From Bacteroidota bacterium (lineage in GTDB: Bacteria > Bacteroidota > Bacteroidia > NS11-12g > UBA9320), in the NCBI GenBank assembly GCA_018700895.1, contig JABIUV010000026.1, forward strand, positions 62,001 through 126,000: a DNA stretch of 64,000 nucleotides, written 5' to 3'. How positions within the stretch are numbered: position 1 is the first letter of the stretch; each line of letters opens with the position of its first letter. The translations under genes were made by a program, and so were the position numbers. Shown here one piece after another: positions 52,607 through 62,311 of the stretch. Under the pieces are notes generated by a model. That model made no database searches. It worked only from the letters and a program-made list of their open reading frames with translations, and had not been told where the DNA came from.

Positions 52607-53728
52607 TTATTGAAATACACGGATGTAGTCTACCCACATTTTTTGTGGAAAGTCTGTAGTAGAGTCTGGCGACCCAGGCCATCGGCCACCTACGGCCACA
52701 TTAAATATGAAAAAGAATTCCTGATGAAATTCACTCATATTGGGGTTGGTAGTAGTGATTACCATATATTGTTTATCATCACGTAGGATGCGTATTTTCT
52801 CATCGTCCCATATTAGGGAGAAAACATGAAATTCTTCTGAGAATTTGGTAGAGATAGAATTACTCAAACCGTACGAAGCATATGAACCTGCATTGTCCCA
52901 ATGCACAGTTCCGTGTACAGTCTTATCCGATTTACCTTCGGCCGTTCCGCCTACAAGTTCCATAATATCTATTTCACCGCAGTTAGGCCAGCTAACTGTC
53001 GAAATATCATTGCCCAGCATCCAAAGTGCAGGCCAAATACCTTGCCCTTCTGGCAAAGCGGCACGTATATCTACACGGCAGTATTTAAAAGATTTTTTAT
53101 TTTTTGTCGTCAGTCTTGACGAGGTGTATTGTCTGTTGCCAAAAAATTGTTTTTTAGCTTCGATAGACAAATAGCCATCGGCTACTATAGTGTTTTCTTT
53201 GAGGTAGTACTGTTGTTCGTTGTTTCCCCAGCCGTTGCTGCCTGTACCTAATTCGTAGTTCCATACAGATTCGTTCAATGCTTCTCCATCAAACTCGTCA
53301 TTCCAAACGAGGGTCATCCCGTCATAAGTCATAGGAGATGAGTAGCCATTAAGCGGCCTACCGTCCTCGGTCTTAGTCTCTTCTATGTATACCCTAAAAG
53401 TATCTGTTCGTTCTATGTAATTAGTTGCAAGAGCGTGTGCTTTTACGTTGATTTCATACAATCCTGATTTGGTATACGTATGTGTGGCGGTGCCATACGG
53501 AGTTTCTGTACTTTCTGTGTTGTCGCCATCCAAAAAAGTGATGGTAAAAAAGTTGACTGAATTTGCTTTAGCAGTGACGTTAACAATACTTGGGTCATTA
53601 GCTGAATACTCTATTTGTACCGTCAAACTATCAGGTAATCCTACTTGAGGTTTTTCAGGTTCATCATCGCAACCCGTAATTCCAAGAATAAAGATAAGTA
53701 ATAGTAATGATATATTTTTAAGTCTCAT
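52607..53728 (-). CDS. GH16 laminarinase-type lipoprotein with N-terminal PKD-like domain
   Basis: WNDEFDGEALNESVWNYELGTGSNGWGNNEQQYY; catalytic GEIDIMELVGG; lipobox ILGITGCDDE. Confidence 0.94.
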   Translation of the reverse strand: MRLKNISLLLLIFILGITGCDDEPEKPQVGLPDSLTVQIEYSANDPSIVNVTAKANSVNFFTITFLDGDNTESTETPYGTATHTYTKSGLYEINVKAHALATNYIERTDTFRVYIEETKTEDGRPLNGYSSPMTYDGMTLVWNDEFDGEALNESVWNYELGTGSNGWGNNEQQYYLKENTIVADGYLSIEAKKQFFGNRQYTSSRLTTKNKKSFKYCRVDIRAALPEGQGIWPALWMLGNDISTVSWPNCGEIDIMELVGGTAEGKSDKTVHGTVHWDNAGSYASYGLSNSISTKFSEEFHVFSLIWDDEKIRILRDDKQYMVITTTNPNMSEFHQEFFFIFNVAVGGRWPGSPDSTTDFPQKMWVDYIRVFQ

Positions 53729-53751
53729 GATATGTATTGTTAAGCATAGAA

Positions 53752-53781
53752 AAAGGAGTGCGAATTGTATCACACTCCTTT
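53752..53781 (-). terminator. Stem-loop between SGBP-like gene and GH16 gene
   Basis: aaaggagtg...cactccttt perfect 9-bp stem; minus-strand 3' side followed by Ts. Confidence 0.65.
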
Positions 53782-53801
53782 AAGTTAATAATTATGAAAA
53801 A

Positions 53802-55154
53802 TTAATTTTGTTTGATGTCATCTAAGTAGAAAGTGCCAGCATTAGCTACATCCCATCCAGGGAATAATACTACTCTAGCAAATTTGCCAGCCGCAGCATC
53901 GCTGAAATCAATACTAACTTCTACCCATGTATTAGCCGTAGGTACGTTAACATCTTTCTCTACAAACTCACCTGTATCATCAATGTTTTCTAATTTCATA
54001 CGCATAAGTCCGGCAGCTGGAGCCCATACTTTCACCGTAAGATTTGGTGATCCATTTGTGAAATCCAAAGGATCTTTGAGGTCAACGAATAATCCTGCCC
54101 AAGTTTGGTCTCCGTGTACAGTCTCTAAAACATTAGCACTGGTGTTGATTCCAGACATATCTGGATTAGCAACAATGCCGTATGTACTTCCACCGAAAGT
54201 AGTCCACTCCATAGCGTCTCCTTCAAAATCAAACGGTAAAGCAAGTCCACTGGTGTTTCCACCTCCGCCGCCACCGCCGCCTCCGCCGTTATCTACGGGG
54301 AAGTCTTCGGGAACTAGTCTGATGTACCATCTTAATGTAGCATCTACAGCATCTGTATAGCTTATAGTTAATTCATTCTCATTGATAGTTTCAACGCGAT
54401 ATTCTCTTACGCCTGAGAAGAAACCAATAAACGCTGAACCAGAGATACTAATCATGGTGTCTTCGCCTTCTGTCAACGTCCACGTTTCATCTAGTTGGTT
54501 CTCAAATGGAGCTGAAGCGTCATCTGAATTGTCATAAGCACCTGGGAAGTTTGCCATTTGATCGTTGTTAAGGAATACTAATCCGTTAGTTATATGGTCA
54601 AATTTAAATCCGCTTAGCTTGAATGTATATCTATCACTGTACAAACCAGTGTTAGCTTTATTCAATGGATCTGCAGACCACCATTCTGGCCAAGTACCTG
54701 CCTCAGGGCCTACGCCCATGTGTGCAGCTCTAGTTGAGTCTATAACCCAAGTTTTGCTTCCGCTACCCGCTATGCCACCCGTAAGCAGAGTGTAAAGTGG
54801 GTTGTCTAATAAGGTGATATCGTCTTCAGCAATTACGATGTCTTGTGAGCTACTTGCACTTCCACCAGAGTTGAAAACTGTAAGTGTAACTGTGTAAGTA
54901 CCTTTGTTTGGGTAGCTAGACTGTGCAGTCATACCTTCTCCCAATAGAGCATTTCCGAAATCCCATTTATAGGTGAATCCAGAGTTTGTTGCAGTGAAGT
55001 CGATAGTGTTTGCGTTTTCAGCAGTTGCAGCATAAGTAAATGCAGCATCTGCAGATGTTGGTGCTTCACCTAGTGATGGAGCTTCATCATCTTTACAGCT
55101 CGATATTCCTAGAATAAGAGCCAGTGATAAAAATAAAAATGTTGTTTTTTTCAT
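53802..55154 (-). CDS. PKD-domain surface glycan-binding lipoprotein (SusE/F-position)
   Basis: Lipobox ILGISSCKDDE; PKD ATNSGFTYKWDFGNALLGEGMTAQSSYPNKGTYTVTLTV; follows susD. Confidence 0.82.
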   Translation of the reverse strand: MKKTTFLFLSLALILGISSCKDDEAPSLGEAPTSADAAFTYAATAENANTIDFTATNSGFTYKWDFGNALLGEGMTAQSSYPNKGTYTVTLTVFNSGGSASSSQDIVIAEDDITLLDNPLYTLLTGGIAGSGSKTWVIDSTRAAHMGVGPEAGTWPEWWSADPLNKANTGLYSDRYTFKLSGFKFDHITNGLVFLNNDQMANFPGAYDNSDDASAPFENQLDETWTLTEGEDTMISISGSAFIGFFSGVREYRVETINENELTISYTDAVDATLRWYIRLVPEDFPVDNGGGGGGGGGGNTSGLALPFDFEGDAMEWTTFGGSTYGIVANPDMSGINTSANVLETVHGDQTWAGLFVDLKDPLDFTNGSPNLTVKVWAPAAGLMRMKLENIDDTGEFVEKDVNVPTANTWVEVSIDFSDAAAGKFARVVLFPGWDVANAGTFYLDDIKQN

Positions 55155-55175
55155 TGTGTTTATTGATTAAGATTC

Positions 55176-56657
55176 TTAATAATTAGCGTTTTGTGACCAC
55201 GACCCACCTGTTAAGTCTATCTCAACTTGTGGTATCGGGAATAATTCGTGTTTGCCCGTTTGGAAACCATCTATCTCCGTAGCAGCTTGTCCTGTACGCA
55301 CTAGGTCAAAGAAACGATGCCCTTCGCACGCTAGTTCGTGCAATCGCTCATCCCATATGTCTTGGGTAAGTTGTGATCCTCCACTTGTGATTTCTGGCAT
55401 ATTTACTCTGTCTCTTACACGCTTTAAGTAAGCGAGTGCTTTTGCGTCGTTAGGCGTAGATGCACGATTATGTGCTTCTGCTGCCATCAAAAGTACATCA
55501 GCAAAACGGATAACTTTGTAATTTACAGGGCTAGTTAAGTCATTATCTGGTAAACCTATTTCGCCTTGACGTTTGATATACTTGTTATTGTAGTAACCAG
55601 AGTGACCACCTCCACCTTTAGCATAAGTGATTTCGCTAGAGTTAGGCTGTGCGGCAATGAACGCGTCTATATCTAATACACTGGCGTCTCTTCTTATATC
55701 GCCAGCGGCATAGGAGTTGTAAAGCTTTTCAGTGGGCATATTGTAACTATTGCCGTCACCGTATACTGGACCGTTATATTGTCTTATCCCATGAAAACCG
55801 GGAGCAGCATTTCCTTCTAAGCATATTAGACATCCATAACTACCACCTTCAGCTCCGCTATATTCTACGTCGAATATGGTTTCTGCGTGTCCTTCATTTA
55901 TGACAGAGAATAAATCTTCGTAATTAGGAATAAGGTCATATGGTCCTTCGTCTATCACGCGGTCTAGGATTACTGCTGCTTCATCAAACTTGTTTTGGTA
56001 CAAAAGTGCTTTGCCGTGCAGTGATAGTGCAACTCCTTTTGTCAATCTGCCTTTTACAGGATTGGTCCAATCTAATACTGCGGCTGCGGCAGTTAGGTCG
56101 CTTTCTATCTGAGCGTATACTTCTGCTTGTGGCGTGCGGCTTATTTCAGTAACCTCATCGGCACCCAATCGTTGGTCTATTACCAAAGGTACATCACCAA
56201 AGTATTTTACCAACTCAAAGTAGTAATATGCTCTCAGCAATTGTGCTTGTGCTATAATTTGGTCTTTACCTTCAAAATCAAGCTTGTTTTTGTTTTCCAT
56301 AATGTAGTTTACACGAGTAACGCCGGCATAATTCCATCTGAATACGTTTCGCAATTCATTGTTTACCGCATCGTGGGTCATGTTATCTATCTCGTGTAAT
56401 CCTTCGGTATCCGAAACACTCTCGCCACCTGCTATGGAATTATCGCTTGCTATTTCACCGATCCATACTGTGATAAATGAAGATTGTAGTAAGTCATACG
56501 CTCCAGTGAGTGCACGCTCATAGTCTACAGGTGTTTCAAAATAGTTTTCAGCATCCTGAGTATATAGCGGATTGATATCTAAGAACTTCTCACAACTTGT
56601 AAAAAGTACGGTTGCCAAACAAAAGATGGCGAATATTCTAATTGTTATCTTTTTCAT
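55176..56657 (-). CDS. susD: SusD/RagB family nutrient-binding lipoprotein
   Basis: FTSCEKFLDINPLYTQDAENYFETPVDYERALTGAYDLLQ; C-terminal WDERLHELACEGHRFFDLVRTG. Confidence 0.96.
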   Translation of the reverse strand: MKKITIRIFAIFCLATVLFTSCEKFLDINPLYTQDAENYFETPVDYERALTGAYDLLQSSFITVWIGEIASDNSIAGGESVSDTEGLHEIDNMTHDAVNNELRNVFRWNYAGVTRVNYIMENKNKLDFEGKDQIIAQAQLLRAYYYFELVKYFGDVPLVIDQRLGADEVTEISRTPQAEVYAQIESDLTAAAAVLDWTNPVKGRLTKGVALSLHGKALLYQNKFDEAAVILDRVIDEGPYDLIPNYEDLFSVINEGHAETIFDVEYSGAEGGSYGCLICLEGNAAPGFHGIRQYNGPVYGDGNSYNMPTEKLYNSYAAGDIRRDASVLDIDAFIAAQPNSSEITYAKGGGGHSGYYNNKYIKRQGEIGLPDNDLTSPVNYKVIRFADVLLMAAEAHNRASTPNDAKALAYLKRVRDRVNMPEITSGGSQLTQDIWDERLHELACEGHRFFDLVRTGQAATEIDGFQTGKHELFPIPQVEIDLTGGSWSQNANY

Positions 56658-56665
56658 TTTATGTA

Positions 56666-59600
56666 TTAAAATTTGATAGAAAGTCCAGTCATTATAGTTC
56701 TCGCTTGTGGGTAGAAACCGTAGTCTATACCTGCAGATAAAGCTCCGCCAAATGAACCAAGATCTGGATCATATCCTTGATAATTGGTGATAGTTAATAA
56801 ATTATTTGCTGCGACGTATATACGCGTGCTTGATATTTTCAATCTGCTCAACCTGTTCTTAGGTAAGGTGTATCCTAGCTGTATGTTTCTTAATCGCAAG
56901 AAAGAACCATCTTCTACATAAAAGTCTGAGAAGGTAGTATTACGGTTGAGGTCAGTAGTCAGTCTTGGTGTTTCGTTGGTAGGGTTACTGCCATTCCATC
57001 TGTCGATATTGTAGCCTAATTGGTTAGCATATGGTTGCTGACGCTCGTAGTTACGTATGATTTCTTGGCCGATAGCACTGTATAGATTCGCTGAGAAATC
57101 AAATCCTTTGTAGTCCATATTTAGATTATAACCAAAGGTGAATGTTGGTATCGCGTTACCTAATTCTTTTTGGTCTGAATCATCGCTAAAACTGATTACG
57201 CCGTCACCATTTTGGTCTACAAAGCGTAAATCACCAGGCTTAGCACCATCTTGAACTACTGGTGCATTATCTATCTCTTCTTGACTTTGGAATATTCCGT
57301 CAGTCTCATATCCTATGAAGTAACCTATGGCGTACCCTTCTTGGAAACGAGTTGCCACGTTGCCACCCACACCAAAGTTAGCACCCGGTATGAAATCTAC
57401 TCCATCTGGTACATCAGTTACCTTGTTGCAAATAAAGGTAGTATTCAAGCTTGTGCTCCAATTGAAGTCTTTACGTGTAGGAGCGACATATCCAAGCTCT
57501 ATTTCCACACCTTTATTGCTTACGTCACCTGCATTAATAATAGGTGCGAAACTTCCTGCTCCTGCTGTTCCTAATACACCGGAAACTTCAGGTTGGAAAA
57601 GTAGGTCTCTTGTGTTTTTGATAAAGTAGTTTACCGTTACGTCTACACCTCGCTTTAGTTTAATATCTGTTCCTATATTAAATTGACGTGTAGTTTCCCA
57701 TTTCAAATCGGGATTACCCGCTCTACCTATGGCTGCACCTTTGGTGATTATATCGTCAAAAACATAATCTCCTTCACCGGTAAGCAATCCGCGGTATGCA
57801 AAGTTGGGTATCTGGTCATTACCGCTAATACCATAGCTTACTCTCATTTTCACATAAGAAGCTCTATCCCAGTTGAAAAAATCCTCTTCTGACAGCATCC
57901 AGCTACCAGATACGGTAGGGAATAAACCATAGCGGCTATTCGGTCCAAATTTAGATGAACCATCTCTACGTAGTATCACAGAGCCATTATACTTGGTTGA
58001 GTAACGGTATTGCGTTCTTATGAAGGTAGATAATAGTCGCTCTTGGAACTGAAATGAGTTGGTATTATTCAAAAAACCACCTGGTGCTAAATTGGCCGAA
58101 ATATCGGCATAATCTATACTGTTATTAGGGATGTTGAATGCTGTTCCACCCAAGCCTTGTCCGTTTCTACTGAAGATAGAAATACCAGCCGTAGTTTTTA
58201 AGTTGTGCACTTCACCAAAAGCATATTCGTGATTAACAAAACTCTCAAAGTTGATATCGCTATAAGTGGCTCTTGCCTCGTATACACTAGCTCCTCTATC
58301 TATGGTGGTCCCGGGAGCAATCTCTGCTTGTGTAGGGTCTAAGTCTGCGTTAAGTGCAGTGTTTTGTGCTTTACCTGGACCGTACCATACGAGTGGAGAG
58401 AATACTTTTTGGTCTACCAGTGCAAAGTTGTAATTAAATCTGTTCGTAAATGTAAGGTTATCAAGGATGTCAAAAGCTATTTCTTCTTTACCTACAAACT
58501 TGTCTACGAAGCTGGTATTGTAGATGTTTTGCATTTGTGCTATTGGGTTGATGATATCACTTACCTCTTCCAGATAAGAGTATTGTCCGCTAGCTTCTTG
58601 TACGGGGTCGGTAGGGAATGCATTGATAGTGTTATACAATACTGACCCTATGCCATTCTCAGGCAAGACATCACGCTCTTCGTTGGTATATAAGAATACA
58701 CTACTAAGTCGCATACGTTTGCTCATCTCCGTGTTCAGATTCACACGAGCGTTCATTCTTGTAAAGTTGGCTTTGTCTCCACCTACTATACCATCTTGGC
58801 TGAAATAACTGCCCCCAATAGAGTAGGTAGTTTTGTCGCTACCGCCACTTATAGTGACATTATAACTCTGCATATTTGCATCCTGAAAAACAGCATCTTG
58901 CCAATCCGTGCCTTCTCCCAAAGCTGTGTTGGCAAAAGGAATGGCGTCATTACCATTGGCAAACATTTCATTCTTTAGAACGGCATACTCCGAGGCATTG
59001 AGAAGGTCTAATCGCTTAGCGGTAGATTGCACACCATAATAGGTGCTCAATTCTATTTTTGGTTTTGTATTGGCTCTACCTTGCTTAGTAGTGATAAGGA
59101 TCACTCCATTGGCTGCTCTTACACCGTATATACCAGCGGTAGCATCTTTCAGCACGTTCACCGTTTCTATGTCATTTGGATTCAAGGCATTCAGACCTTC
59201 TGAGTCATATACAACCCCGTCTACAAGTATAAGTGGGTCATTGTCTCCAAAGGTTGATAAACCACGAATACGAATACTTGATCCTCCCCCTGGCGAACCA
59301 GAGTTGGTATTAATCGTTACACCGGCTACCTTGCCTTGTAGAGCTTGGTCTACACGCGGAATGTTTAATTTTTCGAGGTCTTTACCTGCCACATTACTAC
59401 TAGCTCCGGTAAATTCTTTTTTGGTAGATGTACCATAACCTACTACCATAACCTCACTGATACCTACTGAGTTTTCACTAAGTTTGATCTTTACGGTTGT
59501 TTTGCCTAATACAGCGAGTTCGCGTTTCTTGTAACCCGAGTATGTTACTACGAGTACCGTAGTTTTGGGGTTTTCTACAGGGAGAGAAAACGCTCCATTT

Positions 59601-59761
59601 TCGTCGGTTATTCTACCATTAGATGCACCCTTTTCTACGACAGCTGCTCCAATGATGGGTTGGTTGAGACTGTCTGTTACAGTTCCGTTGATGGTGGTCT
59701 GTGCTACTGCAAGAGTGCAAATACACGCTACAATGACCGTTGAGAGAATATGTTTAATCAT
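56666..59761 (-). CDS. susC: SusC/RagA family TonB-linked outer membrane protein
   Basis: TTINGTVTDSLNQPIIGAAVVEKG, VMVVGYGTSTKKEFTGA, GAASIYG-type plug IRIRGLSTFGDNDPLILVDGVVYD. Confidence 0.97.
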   Translation of the reverse strand: MIKHILSTVIVACICTLAVAQTTINGTVTDSLNQPIIGAAVVEKGASNGRITDENGAFSLPVENPKTTVLVVTYSGYKKRELAVLGKTTVKIKLSENSVGISEVMVVGYGTSTKKEFTGASSNVAGKDLEKLNIPRVDQALQGKVAGVTINTNSGSPGGGSSIRIRGLSTFGDNDPLILVDGVVYDSEGLNALNPNDIETVNVLKDATAGIYGVRAANGVILITTKQGRANTKPKIELSTYYGVQSTAKRLDLLNASEYAVLKNEMFANGNDAIPFANTALGEGTDWQDAVFQDANMQSYNVTISGGSDKTTYSIGGSYFSQDGIVGGDKANFTRMNARVNLNTEMSKRMRLSSVFLYTNEERDVLPENGIGSVLYNTINAFPTDPVQEASGQYSYLEEVSDIINPIAQMQNIYNTSFVDKFVGKEEIAFDILDNLTFTNRFNYNFALVDQKVFSPLVWYGPGKAQNTALNADLDPTQAEIAPGTTIDRGASVYEARATYSDINFESFVNHEYAFGEVHNLKTTAGISIFSRNGQGLGGTAFNIPNNSIDYADISANLAPGGFLNNTNSFQFQERLLSTFIRTQYRYSTKYNGSVILRRDGSSKFGPNSRYGLFPTVSGSWMLSEEDFFNWDRASYVKMRVSYGISGNDQIPNFAYRGLLTGEGDYVFDDIITKGAAIGRAGNPDLKWETTRQFNIGTDIKLKRGVDVTVNYFIKNTRDLLFQPEVSGVLGTAGAGSFAPIINAGDVSNKGVEIELGYVAPTRKDFNWSTSLNTTFICNKVTDVPDGVDFIPGANFGVGGNVATRFQEGYAIGYFIGYETDGIFQSQEEIDNAPVVQDGAKPGDLRFVDQNGDGVISFSDDSDQKELGNAIPTFTFGYNLNMDYKGFDFSANLYSAIGQEIIRNYERQQPYANQLGYNIDRWNGSNPTNETPRLTTDLNRNTTFSDFYVEDGSFLRLRNIQLGYTLPKNRLSRLKISSTRIYVAANNLLTITNYQGYDPDLGSFGGALSAGIDYGFYPQARTIMTGLSIKF

Positions 59762-59795
59762 AATTTAACGATTTGTTGATGGCGAAGATATAGAA

Positions 59796-59820
59796 ACTTA
59801 TAGTAAAAATCACTATAAGT
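59796..59820. promoter_or_regulatory. Perfect inverted repeat upstream of susC (candidate operator or leader hairpin)
   Basis: acttatagt-aaaaatc-actataagt, 9-bp arms, 34 nt upstream of the susC start codon. Confidence 0.5.
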
Positions 59821-60124
59821 ATATTTTTGATATAGTTATAGGACTTAATCTCCATAAAAACAATGGGTTAAATAAGTTATTTAGACTACTTATATTCTGA
59901 ATTTGTTTAATAAAAATGCAATATTTTCATCAAAAAAATGAACATTAGTTGGTGCTATGATCGTAGGAGAGGAGAAACAGAAAATTATAATCCACCTTGT
60001 TTCTCGACTAGCGTATTGCTGCTGAAAATAGCAAGTGCTATATGGTATTTAAAGAAAAAGAAAAGAAGCGTTTGATTATCCGATACGTGGTTATTCAGAT
60101 GAGAAATACCAACTTAGGTTTTGA

Positions 60125-61000
60125 CTAGCTGATGCCTGCTCGCTCTACTGATCTATCTATTTTAGCAAGCATTCCTTGCAGTGCTTTGCCTGGACCTACT
60201 TCGGTGAAGCTCGTAGCTCCGTCGGCTATCATATTTTGCACAGACTGTGTCCACTTCACAGAGCTAGTCAACTGGGCTATGAGGTTAGCCTTTATAGTAG
60301 CAGGGTCAGTTTCTCCTTGCGTACTTACATTTTGATATACGGGGCACGATGGTGTGTTAAATGTTGCTTCCTCTATCGCTTTGGCTAGTTCTTCGCGAGC
60401 AGGTTGCATCAGCGGTGAGTGAAAAGCTCCACCTACAGGCAGTTTCAATGCTCTGCGGGCACCTTTTTCGGTAAGCATCTCACACGCTTGGTCTATGCCA
60501 GCATTACTTCCTGATATTACAAGTTGGCCTGGGCAATTGTAGTTAGCCGCTACTACCACTTCGTCTACGCTCGCACATACCTCTTCTACCACAGCATCAT
60601 CTAGTCCGATGATAGCCGCCATTGTGCTTGGGTTTATCTCACAGGCTTTTTGCATAGCATTAGCACGTATTGATACCAGTTTCAATCCATCCTCAAATGA
60701 AAGGCAATCACTAGCTACGAGAGCAGATATCTCACCGAGACTATGTCCTGCCACCATCTCTGGTTTGAAATCGGCCAATGTTTTGGCTAATACCACAGAA
60801 TGCAGAAAAACGGCAGGCTGTGTGATATTGGTTTGCTTTAGGCCTTCGTCTGTGCCTACAAACATTTCGTCGGTGATTCTAAATCCGAGGATGTCATTGG
60901 CTTTTTCGAATAAGGTCTTTGCCTCTTCATTGTTATCGTATAATTCTTTGCCCATTCCTACGAATTGAGCTCCTTGTCCAGGGAATATGTATGCGTTCAT
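60125..61000 (-). CDS. fabD: Malonyl CoA-acyl carrier protein transacylase
   Basis: MNAYIFPGQGAQFVGMGKELYD, VAGHSLGEISALVAS; start at the internal Met. Confidence 0.96.
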   Translation of the reverse strand: MNAYIFPGQGAQFVGMGKELYDNNEEAKTLFEKANDILGFRITDEMFVGTDEGLKQTNITQPAVFLHSVVLAKTLADFKPEMVAGHSLGEISALVASDCLSFEDGLKLVSIRANAMQKACEINPSTMAAIIGLDDAVVEEVCASVDEVVVAANYNCPGQLVISGSNAGIDQACEMLTEKGARRALKLPVGGAFHSPLMQPAREELAKAIEEATFNTPSCPVYQNVSTQGETDPATIKANLIAQLTSSVKWTQSVQNMIADGATSFTEVGPGKALQGMLAKIDRSVERAGIS

Positions 61001-61045
61001 TGTTTTTGTTTTAAAAAAATGGTTTGCCAACACCAGTATATAGGT

Positions 61046-62311
61046 CTATTTGATAATCGTCTGGTCCCTACCTGGCCCTACAGAGATGATGCTGATAGGC
61101 GTAGCTATCTGCTTCTCTATATTGGCTATGTAGTTTTGGAAGGTCTGTGGGAGTTCATCGTGATTTTTGATTTGCGTGATGTCCTCTTGCCATCCTGGGT
61201 GTGCTTCGTATACTGATTTGAAATTGTCGGCATTCAAATCAAATGGTACTTCGTTGGTTTCCATACGGTCGCCTTTATAGCTCGTGCCTACCATTATTTC
61301 ATCTATACCACTTAGGCAATCAGCTTTCATCATACAGAGTTCGTCTACACCGCTTAGCATGATGGCATATTTGAGTGCTACGAGGTCTAGCCAGCCAGTT
61401 CTACGCGGTCGGCCTGTAGTAGCTCCAAACTCATTGCCCATCGTACGGATATGCTCACCCATTTCATTATCTAATTCCGATGGGAATGGCCCACTGCCTA
61501 CTCGTGTACAGTACGCTTTGAAAATTCCTTTTACTTTATGGATATGCTTAGGAGCTATTCCTAGTCCTGTAGATACACCTCCTACGGTAGTATTACTACT
61601 GGTGACGAATGGATATGACCCGAAGTCTATATCGAGCATACTCCCTTGTGCTCCTTCGGCTAGGATATAACTTCCATTAGTGATGTGCTCATTTACCAGG
61701 TACTCACTATTAACAAATTGGTACTCACGCAATCGTTCTACTGCCGTGAAGAATTCTTCTTCCATAGCATCGAGGTCAAAATCGGTAAAGCCAAATTGCT
61801 CTACGAGTTGAAGTGATCGTTTCTTTTTCTCGTGATAGTTTTTATCAAAACCAGGAGCAAACAGCTCGCCAATACGTAATCCGCCGCGACCTATTTTTTC
61901 GCGATAAGTAGGTCCGATACCTCGCAGGGTACTGCCTATCTTCTTATCACCTTTGCTCCACTCACTGGCGGCATCCAGTATCTTGTGCGTAGGCATAATG
62001 ATATGAGCTTTGTAAGAGATGCGAAGGTTTTCCTTCACATTAGCTCCAGCTGCCGCTGTACGATCTATCTCCTCCATAAATCGTACAGGATCTATCACTA
62101 CCCCGTTACCAATTATGTTTACACATCCATCGTGGAATATCCCCGAAGGTATGGTGTTGAGTACGTGTTTTTGTCCGTTAAATTCTAAAGAGTGCCCTGC
62201 ATTAGGACCTCCTTGAAAACGAGCTACTACATCATACTTTGGAGTAAGGTAATCGGCAATTTTTCCTTTTCCTTCGTCTCCCCACTGTAGGCCTAATAAT
62301 ACGTCTACCAT
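61046..62311 (-). CDS. purA: Adenylosuccinate synthetase
   Basis: VDVLLGLQWGDEGKGKIADYLTPKYDVVARFQGGPNAGH. Confidence 0.98.
   Translation of the reverse strand: MVDVLLGLQWGDEGKGKIADYLTPKYDVVARFQGGPNAGHSLEFNGQKHVLNTIPSGIFHDGCVNIIGNGVVIDPVRFMEEIDRTAAAGANVKENLRISYKAHIIMPTHKILDAASEWSKGDKKIGSTLRGIGPTYREKIGRGGLRIGELFAPGFDKNYHEKKKRSLQLVEQFGFTDFDLDAMEEEFFTAVERLREYQFVNSEYLVNEHITNGSYILAEGAQGSMLDIDFGSYPFVTSSNTTVGGVSTGLGIAPKHIHKVKGIFKAYCTRVGSGPFPSELDNEMGEHIRTMGNEFGATTGRPRRTGWLDLVALKYAIMLSGVDELCMMKADCLSGIDEIMVGTSYKGDRMETNEVPFDLNADNFKSVYEAHPGWQEDITQIKNHDELPQTFQNYIANIEKQIATPISIISVGPGRDQTIIK

Noticed and set aside
54261-54288. GGN-rich tract (ccgccgccaccgccgcctccgccg) as a possible phase-variable repeat
   Set aside because: Encodes a roughly 10-Gly interdomain linker with varied third positions; length change in units of 3 would not shift frame.
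53833-54360. 175-aa plus-strand ORF with poly-proline tract
   Set aside because: Antisense to the PKD lipoprotein; the poly-Pro is just the reverse of the Gly linker.
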